Position numbers and translations under genes: made by a program | Part shown: positions 17,712 to 24,718 of the stretch, piece after piece | How the letters are laid out: every line of letters begins with the position of its first letter | Position numbering within the stretch: the first letter of the stretch is position 1 | Source of the DNA: Acidobacteriaceae bacterium | Lineage (GTDB): Bacteria > Acidobacteriota > Terriglobia > Bryobacterales > Bryobacteraceae | DNA length: 64,000 nucleotides | NCBI GenBank assembly: GCA_019233755.1 | Contig: JAFAMD010000044.1 | Coordinates: 47,982 to 111,981, forward strand | Direction of reading: 5' to 3' | The notes under the pieces: model-generated | The model's database searches: none | The model's input: the letters and a program-made list of their open reading frames with translations, nothing else | Told to the model about the DNA's origin: nothing

Positions 17712-19396
17712 AGGGCCTCGTATCGAAGATGGGGAAAGCGGGGACAGTCCACAAGGGACAGTCCCCTTATGGGGCGTTGGACCGAAGGGCGGGGACAGTC
17801 CACAAGGGACAGTCCCCTTTTCTGAAGCTTGCCGCTTTGGTTTGTCTGCCGCTGGCGGTAGCCGCGCAGGGGTTGGATCCGGCGGCGATCGTGAAGCCGA
17901 CGCCGAATTTGTGGCCGACCTATAACGGCGACTATTCGGGTCGGCGGTTCAGCCCGCTGAAGCAGATCAACCAGGACAACGTGAAGAATCTGCAGCTCGC
18001 GTGGTTGTATCACGCGAATACGGGGTCGGGCGGGAGTCCGTTCGGGACGGAGATCAAGTCGACCCCGCTCGAGGTGGACGGAGTTCTTTATTTCACCGTG
18101 CCGGACCACGCATGGGCGTTGGATGCGCGCACCGGGCGCCAGATCTGGCACTACAAATGGGAGAGTAAGGGCGGGATCCACACGGGCAACCGCGGTGTTG
18201 GGATTTATCACAACTGGCTGTTCTTTGAAACGCCGGACAATCATTTAGTCTCGCTCGAGAAGGATACGGGAAAGTTCCGCTGGGCGGTGGAGATTGCGGA
18301 CCTGGCGCAAGAGTATTTCTCGACGCCCGCGCCCCTGGTGATTGGGAACCACGTGCTGGTAGGCGTGGGTGGGGATTCGCTGGACGTGCCCGGCTACCTG
18401 GAGGCGCGGGATCCGGAGACAGGGGCGGTGCAGTGGCATTGGAATACGGAGCCGCGGCCGGGCGAACCCGGATCAGAGACGTGGCCGAATGCGCAGGCAA
18501 TGACGCACGGCGGCGGCATGACATGGCTGACCGGGACCTACGACCCCGAACTGAACCTGTTGTATTGGGGAACGGGTAATCCAAATCCGGTGCATGCCGG
18601 ACAAGGGCGCAAGGGCGATGATTTGTGGACGTGTTCGATTGTGGCGCTGAATCCCGACACAGGGAAGCTGGTGTGGTGGTTCCAGGCGTCGCCGCATGAT
18701 ACGCACGACTGGGACAACGTGGAGGAGCCGGTTCTGTTCGATGCCGAGATCAACGGGCAGAAGCGAAAGCTACTGGCACAGGCGGCGCGCAATGGCTATT
18801 TCTTTGTGCTGGACCGGACGAACGGAAAAAGCGTGGCAACGGCGCCGTTTATCGATCTGAACTGGTCAACGGGCGTGGACTCGCGGGGCGAGCCGATTCC
18901 GAATCCGGCGAAAGAGCCGAAGACGGACGGGGCACTGGTGATTCCCGCGTCGGGCGGCGCGACGAACTGGCCCCCGCCAAGTTTCGATCCCGAGACGGGC
19001 CTGTTCTATGTAAGCGCATCGCCTTCCTACAGCGTTTACTATCTGACCGATACGAGCGAGAAGCCGGAGGGATACGGAGGGCGTGATAGCGGCGTATGGT
19101 CGAAGTCGGAGCTAGTCGCGCTGGATTACAAGACCGGCAAGATCAAGTGGAAACACGTGTTTCCGGGCGATGGCGAATCTATTTCGGGCATACTGACGAC
19201 GGCGGGCAAGTTGCTGTTCACGGGCGACCCCTCAGCAAACTTCATTGCGTTCAACCCGGAGAATGGAAAGATTCTCTGGCACGCGGGGCTGACATCGCCC
19301 GTGAGCAATGGGCCCATGACGTATGAGTTGGATGGACGACAGTATCTGGTGGTGGGCGCGGGTGATATGTTGTACGCATTTATCCTGCCCCGTTAG
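17708..19396 (+). CDS. PQQ-dependent (quinoprotein) dehydrogenase
   Basis: A 562-aa eight-bladed PQQ enzyme oxidising alcohols or sugars in the periplasm. Typical elements are WPTYNGDYSGRRFSPLKQIN, ALDARTGRQIW, LYWGTGNPNPVHAG, ASPHDTHDWDN and the tryptophan-docking blades with GKLVWWFQ. The start is GTG at 17708. The signal peptide core (LKLAALVCLPLAVAAQG) begins only after residue 37, because two 31-bp palindromic repeats encoding GTVHKGQSP are translated in front of it. I see no vicinal Cys-Cys of the methanol dehydrogenase type. Substrate is unknown; cofactor synthesis genes are not in the window. Confidence 0.88.
   Translation: MKGLVSKMGKAGTVHKGQSPYGALDRRAGTVHKGQSPFLKLAALVCLPLAVAAQGLDPAAIVKPTPNLWPTYNGDYSGRRFSPLKQINQDNVKNLQLAWLYHANTGSGGSPFGTEIKSTPLEVDGVLYFTVPDHAWALDARTGRQIWHYKWESKGGIHTGNRGVGIYHNWLFFETPDNHLVSLEKDTGKFRWAVEIADLAQEYFSTPAPLVIGNHVLVGVGGDSLDVPGYLEARDPETGAVQWHWNTEPRPGEPGSETWPNAQAMTHGGGMTWLTGTYDPELNLLYWGTGNPNPVHAGQGRKGDDLWTCSIVALNPDTGKLVWWFQASPHDTHDWDNVEEPVLFDAEINGQKRKLLAQAARNGYFFVLDRTNGKSVATAPFIDLNWSTGVDSRGEPIPNPAKEPKTDGALVIPASGGATNWPPPSFDPETGLFYVSASPSYSVYYLTDTSEKPEGYGGRDSGVWSKSELVALDYKTGKIKWKHVFPGDGESISGILTTAGKLLFTGDPSANFIAFNPENGKILWHAGLTSPVSNGPMTYELDGRQYLVVGAGDMLYAFILPR
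17738..17819. repeat. Two copies of a palindromic REP-like repeat inside the dehydrogenase leader
   Basis: A 31-bp unit (GCGGGGACAGTCC through GACAGTCCCCTT) occurs at 17738-17768 and 17789-17819, 51 bases apart, so both keep the reading frame. Each is an imperfect palindrome: GGGGAC-A-GTCC pairs with GGAC-A-GTCCCC around an ACAAG loop. It has the look of a REP-type element. In the protein the two copies appear as GTVHKGQSP twice. Confidence 0.9.
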
Positions 19397-19413
19397 CCAG
19401 CATTCAAAGCCTT

Positions 19414-19423
19414 ACTTGCAAGT
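19414..19423. promoter_or_regulatory. Possible TetR operator palindrome
   Basis: ACTTGCAAGT is a perfect ten-base palindrome located 43 bases before the TetR start, in the short gap between the quinoprotein and tetR. TetR proteins often autoregulate from such sites, but one short palindrome can arise by chance and no second copy was seen. Confidence 0.25.
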
Positions 19424-19465
19424 GTAGTAGCGCGGATTCGAATTATGGTAGTATGAGGCCGATCT

Positions 19466-20092
19466 GTGTCCTACTCCGGCACCACGCTATCAGTCGAAGA
19501 ACGGCTTCTTGCGTCGGGCAAGAAGCTGTTTGCGACAAAAGGATTTGAGAATACAACGACTTCGGCGATTGCCCGGGATGCGGGGACGAGCGAGTCGCAA
19601 CTGGTGAAGTATTTCGGCAGTAAGGAAGGCCTGCTGCTGAAGATCTTCGATATTGGGTGGGCAAAGCTGGCGTTCGTTTATACCGCCGCGTCAGTGTCTA
19701 CGACGCCGCTTGAGAGCCTGCGGGTGATTTTCGAGCTGCTGGTAAAAATGCTAACGGAAGACCGCGAGCTGCGCGACCTGATGCTGTTTGAGGGGCGGCG
19801 CCTTCGGAGCAAGGGACCGGACTTCATTCTGACGGAAGGTCTCCACCGGATGTATGACGAAGTGACCAAGCTTGTCGCCGCGCTGCTCAAAGGGAGTGAG
19901 CTGGAGAAGAAGCTGCGGCCGCGAGCGATTGCATCGGGTTTCATCGGGATGCTCGAGAGTATGCTGCGGGACCAGGCGATCTCTGAGCGCAAGACCGGGC
20001 AACCGGATCCCACTCCGGACGAAATTCGCAGCATGTTTCAGATCTTTGCGGCGAGCCTGAGGGAGCGGGCGAAGGAAAACCCGGCAGGCTGA
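19466..20092 (+). CDS. TetR-family transcriptional regulator
   Basis: A 208-aa repressor-type protein. The N-terminal helix-turn-helix is clear: RLLASGKKLFATKGFENTTTSAIARDAGTSESQLVKYFGSKEGLLLKIFD. The C-terminal ligand and dimer domain is not diagnostic. The start is GTG at 19466; the ATG at 19453 is in another frame. The neighbours (quinoprotein upstream, ABC permease converging downstream) do not tell which gene it controls; local control of the dehydrogenase operon or itself is inference. The stop codon TGA sits in the loop of a hairpin (20083-20100). Confidence 0.9.
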   Translation: MSYSGTTLSVEERLLASGKKLFATKGFENTTTSAIARDAGTSESQLVKYFGSKEGLLLKIFDIGWAKLAFVYTAASVSTTPLESLRVIFELLVKMLTEDRELRDLMLFEGRRLRSKGPDFILTEGLHRMYDEVTKLVAALLKGSELEKKLRPRAIASGFIGMLESMLRDQAISERKTGQPDPTPDEIRSMFQIFAASLRERAKENPAG

Positions 20093-20100
20093 AGCCTGCC
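20083..20100. terminator. Hairpin over the tetR stop, possibly bidirectional terminator
   Basis: GGCAGGC (20083-20089) pairs with GCCTGCC (20094-20100) around TGAA, and the tetR stop codon is in the loop. It lies between two convergent genes. There is no strong T-run on either side, so termination is uncertain; it could instead be a dispersed palindromic repeat. Confidence 0.35.
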
Positions 20101-20120
20101 CCACTCCGTTTGCAGGACTG

Positions 20121-22712
20121 CTACTCCTCACGTAAGACAACGCCGGGATCTACGCGCACGGCGCGGGCGGCGGGGAAATAGCAGGCCAGAAGCGCCACGC
20201 AGGCAAGGAGAGCAATAACCACAAGCAGCGTGACGGGATCATTCGGCCGGATCTCGAAAAGGAGGCCGCGGAGAAAGCGCGTGAGAAGGGCGGCACCGGC
20301 CAATCCGGCGGCGAGGCCGAATGCCGTCAGGCGGAAGCCACCGGCGAGAATCATGCGGAAAACCAGCGGCCGGGTGGCACCGAGCGCGACGCGGATGCCG
20401 ATCTCACGAGCGCGCTGGGTGACGGAGTAAGCGATCACGCCGTAGATGCCGAGGCAGGCGAGCGAGAGGGCAACGAATCCGAATGCGGAGAGGAGCCAGG
20501 TCTCGAGGCGTGGGCGCGCAATAGAATCGGCGACGAGCTGCTGCATCGATTCGACTTCGGCCACGCCCTGATCGGCATCCACTTCGCGGATCTGCTGACG
20601 GATGGCTGCGGTAACCGCGGCCGGGTCGCCAACCGTGCGCACGACAAGGGAAGAAAACGGGAACGGCTGCTGATCATTCGGCATGAAGAGGCAGGGATCC
20701 GGCGGCGTGTTGAGCTGGCTGTGGCGGATGTCGGCTGCTACGCCGACGATCTGAACAGGGGACGTCTGGGACCACCAGACGCGGACGCGCTTGCCGATTG
20801 GGTTTTCACCTGGGAACAGCATGCGCGCGGCGGCCTGATTCAGGATGGCGACCAGAGGCGCGCCAGGACGGTCGTGGTCATTAAAGTCGCGGCCCTGCAG
20901 AACGGGGATGCCGAGCGCGCGGAAATAACCGGGCGTGATGATGGAGACATCGCCTTCGGGACGGCGATTGAACGGCGGCTCAGGCCGCTCCGCGGGGTAA
21001 TACCACGTGCCGGAATTCGTGCCCTGCATGGGAAGAATGCCGATGGAGCCGGCCGACAGCACTCCCGGGAGAGCGCGGATGTGCTGAAGCATCTGGTCAA
21101 CTGCTTGGGCGTGAAATGCGGGGTCGCGGACGGGCAAAAGCAGCATGCGCAGCGTGAGAACGTTTTCGGCGTGGAAGCCGGGATCGACGCGCGCCAGACG
21201 AAGGAAGCTGCGCACCATGAGTCCGGCAGCGGCGACCAGAATGAAGGCAAGCGCCACTTCGGCGACGACTAAAGCGCTGCGAAGCTTACGGCCGGAGGTA
21301 ACGGAGCGGCTTGATTCGTGGAGGCCGACGATGAGGTCCGCCCGGGTGGCCTGCAGGGCGGGCGCAAGACCGAAGAGCAGGCTGGAGACGAGGGCAACGA
21401 GCGCCGAAAAGATGAGGACTGCGGGATCGATGGTGACTTCCTGCAGGCGCGGAATGGCGACGGCGGCGGGCAGGCCGGCTATGAGAACACGGACCGCGAC
21501 GATGGCGAGCGCCAGACCGAGTGCTCCGCCGAGCGTCGACAGCAGAAGGTGTTCGACGATGAGTTGTGTGACAACTCGCCGGGTGCTGGCGCCGAGCGCC
21601 AGGCGAACGCTGATTTCGCGGGCGCGGCGGGTTCCCCGCATCAGCAGCAGATTGGCCACGTTCGCGCAGGCGATTAAGAGCACCAGAGTGACGGCGGCAA
21701 AGAGAACAAGGAGCACGGGGCGAATCTCGCCTACGGTTTCAGTCAGGAGCGGGACAGCGGTGGCGCTCCATCCGGAATTGAGCGAAGGGTTCTCCTGAGC
21801 GGTATGGGCGGCAATCGCGGCTAGTTCGAATTTGGCGGCGCCGAGGGTGGCATCGGGGCGAAGGCGGGCAATGACGGAGTAGTTGCGGCCTTCTTCGAAA
21901 TTGATGGCGAGCGGGACGTAGAGATCCGCTTTTTCGCGCAGACCGAATCCGGGCGGCATCACGCCGATGATTTCGTGATGGCTGACGTTGATAGAGATGC
22001 GCTTTCCGATGACATCGGGGCTGCCGCCAAACAGACGCTGCCAAGCGCCGTAGCTGAGAACAACGCGGCGCGGTTCATCGCGGTCATACTCGCCGGGGCG
22101 GAAGGTTCGGCCAAGGAGCGGCGGGGTGCCAAGAACTTTGAAGAACTCAGAGGTGACGGCGAGCCCTGGAACCTGCTCGGTTTGCCGGCTGCCGAGCAGG
22201 TTCATCGGAATCTGGAAGTAGGCGGCCATGGAGTCAAAGGCGTGGCTACGCTGCTTCCACGCGACGAAATTATTGAGAGCGACTACGTTCGGCTTCTTGG
22301 TGTTCGGCGGAACTTCCCACAGCATAACGAGCCGGTTCGGATCAGGAAACGGAAGCGGGCGGAGGAGAATTCCGTGGACAACGCTAAAGATGGCAGTAGT
22401 GGAACCGATGCCGAGAGCCAGCGCCAGAACGATGATTACGGTGAAGAGGGGCGCGCTGCCGAGGATACGAAAGGCGTAGCGTGCATCCCTGACGATTTGT
22501 TCAAGCGAGGCAAAGCCCCACATGTCGCGAGTAACTTCTGCAACGAGGCCGACATTGCCGAATTCCCGAGTGGCGGCAGTTTGCGCAGATTGCGGTGATT
22601 CGCCGCGTTCGATGCGGTCGCGTACGTCCATGGCGAGATGAGATTGCAATTCGGACTGAAGATCGCGCTCCAGATCGCGACGCCGGAAGAAGCGGTGAAA
22701 GAACATTCGCAT
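20121..22712 (-). CDS. Duplicated orphan MacB/FtsX-type permease (ADOP)
   Basis: An 863-aa membrane protein of the type abundant in Acidobacteria. An N-terminal cytoplasmic segment (RDLERDLQSELQSHLAMDVRDRIERGESP) is followed by a helix and a periplasmic MacB-like domain (SAPLFTVIIVLALALGIGSTTAIFSVVHGILLRPLPFPDPNRL). A three-helix FtsX core comes next, and then a second periplasmic domain and second FtsX core (LGIYGVIAYSVTQRAREIGIRVALGATR). No ATPase gene is adjacent, hence orphan. I prefer the ATG at 22712; GTG at 22721 is the alternative. Two palindromic operators lie just upstream. Such proteins are commonly paired with PadR regulators, but none is here. Substrate unknown. Confidence 0.92.
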   Translation of the reverse strand: MRMFFHRFFRRRDLERDLQSELQSHLAMDVRDRIERGESPQSAQTAATREFGNVGLVAEVTRDMWGFASLEQIVRDARYAFRILGSAPLFTVIIVLALALGIGSTTAIFSVVHGILLRPLPFPDPNRLVMLWEVPPNTKKPNVVALNNFVAWKQRSHAFDSMAAYFQIPMNLLGSRQTEQVPGLAVTSEFFKVLGTPPLLGRTFRPGEYDRDEPRRVVLSYGAWQRLFGGSPDVIGKRISINVSHHEIIGVMPPGFGLREKADLYVPLAINFEEGRNYSVIARLRPDATLGAAKFELAAIAAHTAQENPSLNSGWSATAVPLLTETVGEIRPVLLVLFAAVTLVLLIACANVANLLLMRGTRRAREISVRLALGASTRRVVTQLIVEHLLLSTLGGALGLALAIVAVRVLIAGLPAAVAIPRLQEVTIDPAVLIFSALVALVSSLLFGLAPALQATRADLIVGLHESSRSVTSGRKLRSALVVAEVALAFILVAAAGLMVRSFLRLARVDPGFHAENVLTLRMLLLPVRDPAFHAQAVDQMLQHIRALPGVLSAGSIGILPMQGTNSGTWYYPAERPEPPFNRRPEGDVSIITPGYFRALGIPVLQGRDFNDHDRPGAPLVAILNQAAARMLFPGENPIGKRVRVWWSQTSPVQIVGVAADIRHSQLNTPPDPCLFMPNDQQPFPFSSLVVRTVGDPAAVTAAIRQQIREVDADQGVAEVESMQQLVADSIARPRLETWLLSAFGFVALSLACLGIYGVIAYSVTQRAREIGIRVALGATRPLVFRMILAGGFRLTAFGLAAGLAGAALLTRFLRGLLFEIRPNDPVTLLVVIALLACVALLACYFPAARAVRVDPGVVLREE

Positions 22713-22727
22713 GGATGGCACCAGGAT

Positions 22728-22770
22728 GTAGGCTATCTACTACTATCACAGCCGGGTGTAGACAGTCTAC
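22728..22770 (-). promoter_or_regulatory. Paired palindromic operators upstream of the ADOP gene
   Basis: GTAGACAGTCTAC at 22758-22770 is a perfect 13-base palindrome around a central A. GTAGGCTATCTAC at 22728-22740 keeps the outer GTAG/CTAC arms. Their centres are exactly 30 bases apart, about three helical turns, which suits two dimers on one DNA face. GTAG/CTAC-type sites are what I would expect for PadR-like regulators, which often neighbour ADOP genes. The sites are 16 to 58 bases before the start. Confidence 0.5.
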
Positions 22771-22796
22771 GTGCTGAATGAACGCGGAGGGTTGGA

Positions 22797-23774
22797 TTAG
22801 TCGGAATTGAGCTGGCGCCAGCGGGTGACGAGGTCCTGGCAGGCGGAGCGCCACTTCGGGAAATGAAATTCGAAGCCGGCATTCATCAGGCGGCGGGGAA
22901 TGACCCGACGGCTCTTCAAGACGAGTTCAGGCTCAGTGCGCAGGAATACCGCGCCGATGGCGAGGGCCCACTCCGGCGTCGGCAGGCCAACGTAACTCGT
23001 GCACCAGGCGCGGCGCAAATTGCACATGAACTCGCGGTTCGGAATGGGGAATGGGGAGGAAATATTGACAGCGCCGGAGATTTCTTGCTGCGCAATCAGG
23101 AACTCAATGGCGCGAACGAAATCGACGTCGTGGATCCACGACACGAACTGGTCACCGGGGCCAGCCGGTCCGCCGAGGCCCCATCGCACAAGGCGCAGCA
23201 ACGCGTCAAAAGCGCCGCCGGGCTCCGGACTCATCACCATGGCGCTGCGGAGGGCTACTTTGCGCGTGCGAGGAGTTTCTACCGCGAAGAAGGTACGCTC
23301 CCAACCGGTGGCGACATCGATGCTGAACCGCCATTCGGCGGGAACCCCGGGCTCGTTACCGCCGATTTCGCCGGTGATTTCGTCCATGGGGCGATCAATG
23401 CTGTGGCGGTAAATGGTCGCGGTGCTGGCGTTCATCCACAAAACGGGAGGGTTTGGAGAAGCTGCAATGGCATCACCCACCAGGCGGGTGGAAAAGATGC
23501 GGGAATTCTTGATTTCGCGGCGATTTGCGGCGTTATAGCGGCAGTTGACGGTGCGGCCGGCAAGATTGATTACAACGTCGGCCCCGTCAAGCGCCCGGGC
23601 CCAGGAGCCGGGGGTTTCGCCGTCCCAGATGAGCGTCTCCCACTCGGAAGGTTTCGGGTGACGCGCTATGACGGTGACAGAATGGCCCTGTTCAGAAAAA
23701 TGCCGGGCCAAAATCTGGCCAACATGGCCGCTGCCACCAGGAAGGACGATGCGTAACGGGCGAGGTGTCGCCAT
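22797..23774 (-). CDS. TIGR01777-family NAD(P)-binding epimerase-like protein
   Basis: Short-chain dehydrogenase-like protein of about 325 aa (SDR39U1/YfcH type). The Rossmann glycine motif is LPGGSGHVGQIL near the N-terminus; VVINLAGRTVNCRYN is the signature of this family, and the C-terminal extension NREFMCNLRRAW plus a DUF1731-like tail (RVIPRRLMNAGFEFHFPKW) completes it. The usual Tyr-x-x-x-Lys catalytic pair is not obvious. The reaction is unknown for the family. Two ATG codons are close; I use the inner one (MATPRPLRIV). It reads toward the ADOP gene but the operators intervene, so they are probably separate units. Confidence 0.85.
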   Translation of the reverse strand: MATPRPLRIVLPGGSGHVGQILARHFSEQGHSVTVIARHPKPSEWETLIWDGETPGSWARALDGADVVINLAGRTVNCRYNAANRREIKNSRIFSTRLVGDAIAASPNPPVLWMNASTATIYRHSIDRPMDEITGEIGGNEPGVPAEWRFSIDVATGWERTFFAVETPRTRKVALRSAMVMSPEPGGAFDALLRLVRWGLGGPAGPGDQFVSWIHDVDFVRAIEFLIAQQEISGAVNISSPFPIPNREFMCNLRRAWCTSYVGLPTPEWALAIGAVFLRTEPELVLKSRRVIPRRLMNAGFEFHFPKWRSACQDLVTRWRQLNSD

Positions 23775-23826
23775 GAGCATGCCTGTGGAGATTTTCCCAC
23801 GACGGCGCCGGCGGATAAATGTGGAA

Positions 23827-23859
23827 TAAAAAAAGCCCCGGACCAGACTGATCCGGGGC
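23827..23859 (-). terminator. Intrinsic terminator of the outer-membrane barrel gene
   Basis: On the minus strand an eight-base stem (GCCCCGGA with TCCGGGGC at 23835-23842/23852-23859) around a nine-base loop is followed by a run of seven or eight T. This is a textbook rho-independent terminator for the gene ending at 23882. Confidence 0.85.
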
Positions 23860-23881
23860 GGCTGGCGCGTAAGGGCGGATT

Positions 23882-24520
23882 TTAGTGCTCGCCGAAGCTC
23901 CAGCCGAGAGAGGCGCCGTATTCGGGGACCCAGTTGCTGCCGAACTGGAAGAAATTGTTGACCCAGTGCGCGTCGACCTGCGGACGCAGGAAGACATGGG
24001 ACGTGAGATAGAGTCGAACACCCGCTTCGAGGTGAACCTGGAAGTGGTTGGAACTCTCGACAAACGAGCTACCACCGCCCGAGCAACCGGTGAACGGGTC
24101 GCAAGAGCTGCCGTTCGGCGCGTAGAAGCGAAGGTTCACGCCGCCGAGACCCGCCTGCAGTTCAGGAACGACACGTTTGAAACGACGGGCGGCCGGCAGC
24201 CAGATACCGTTGAAGTCATAGAAGACGGGACGGTAAGTCAAGCCGGCGTAGGCACCCTGCGAAAAGCGGAAGTCAGTCTCGCCACCGACGCCGAAAGAGG
24301 GCGTGATCAAGACGTCGGCACCCGCTTTACCGAAAGTGCCGGCCAGGCGCGGCGTGGTGTAGGGAACGCCGGTTCCGAAAGTATCGATCGATTGATTACT
24401 CGAGCTGTTCATTGCAGTGCCGACACCGAAAAACACGTCGGGGCCGGCTTGTGCGTGCACTAACGACGCGCCGACGCACAACGCCAGCGCGACAGGAATT
24501 GTGGTGCTAATAAACCTCAA
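23882..24520 (-). CDS. Outer-membrane beta-barrel protein, unknown function
   Basis: About 212 aa, exported. I moved the start to TTG at 24520: GGGAGGAG lies six bases upstream, and this gives a perfect signal peptide (MRFISTTIPVALALCVGASLVHAQA). The track start at 24535 would be part of the ribosome site. The mature chain alternates strands and turns (FRFSQGAYAGLTYRPVFYDFNGIWLP, VHLEAGVRLYLTSHVFLRPQVDAHWVNNFFQF) and ends EYGASLGWSFGEH, as in an eight-stranded barrel. Two cysteines (SSCDPFTGCS) are probably an extracellular loop disulfide. A strong terminator follows. No function assigned. Confidence 0.78.
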   Translation of the reverse strand: MRFISTTIPVALALCVGASLVHAQAGPDVFFGVGTAMNSSSNQSIDTFGTGVPYTTPRLAGTFGKAGADVLITPSFGVGGETDFRFSQGAYAGLTYRPVFYDFNGIWLPAARRFKRVVPELQAGLGGVNLRFYAPNGSSCDPFTGCSGGGSSFVESSNHFQVHLEAGVRLYLTSHVFLRPQVDAHWVNNFFQFGSNWVPEYGASLGWSFGEH

Positions 24521-24682
24521 ACAAACTCCTCCCAATGTTTGAAATGATGCGGTGGCTTTGGCTGATATGGCCTATAGATGCCACTCTTTTCAAGCAATCG
24601 GACGCGCCTGCCGCGGAGTGCGGGTACAGCGCGGCAGGTACTGAAAAACTGCTAATTGGATTGAGTTAGGTAGAAGGGTATG

Positions 24683-24707
24683 CGGCTCCGGTGCAGCACC
24701 GGAGCCG
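24683..24707 (-). terminator. Perfect 11-bp hairpin after aceE
   Basis: CGGCTCCGGTG (24683-24693) pairs perfectly with CACCGGAGCCG (24697-24707) around CAG, just past the aceE stop at 24719. There is no T-run after it on the minus strand, so it may be a weak terminator or an mRNA 3'-end stabiliser. Confidence 0.45.
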
Positions 24708-24718
24708 GTTAAGAATAG

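Noticed and set aside
19414-19450. tRNA-like GGATTCGAATTA before tetR
   Set aside because: T-loop resemblance only; no acceptor or anticodon arms fold around it.
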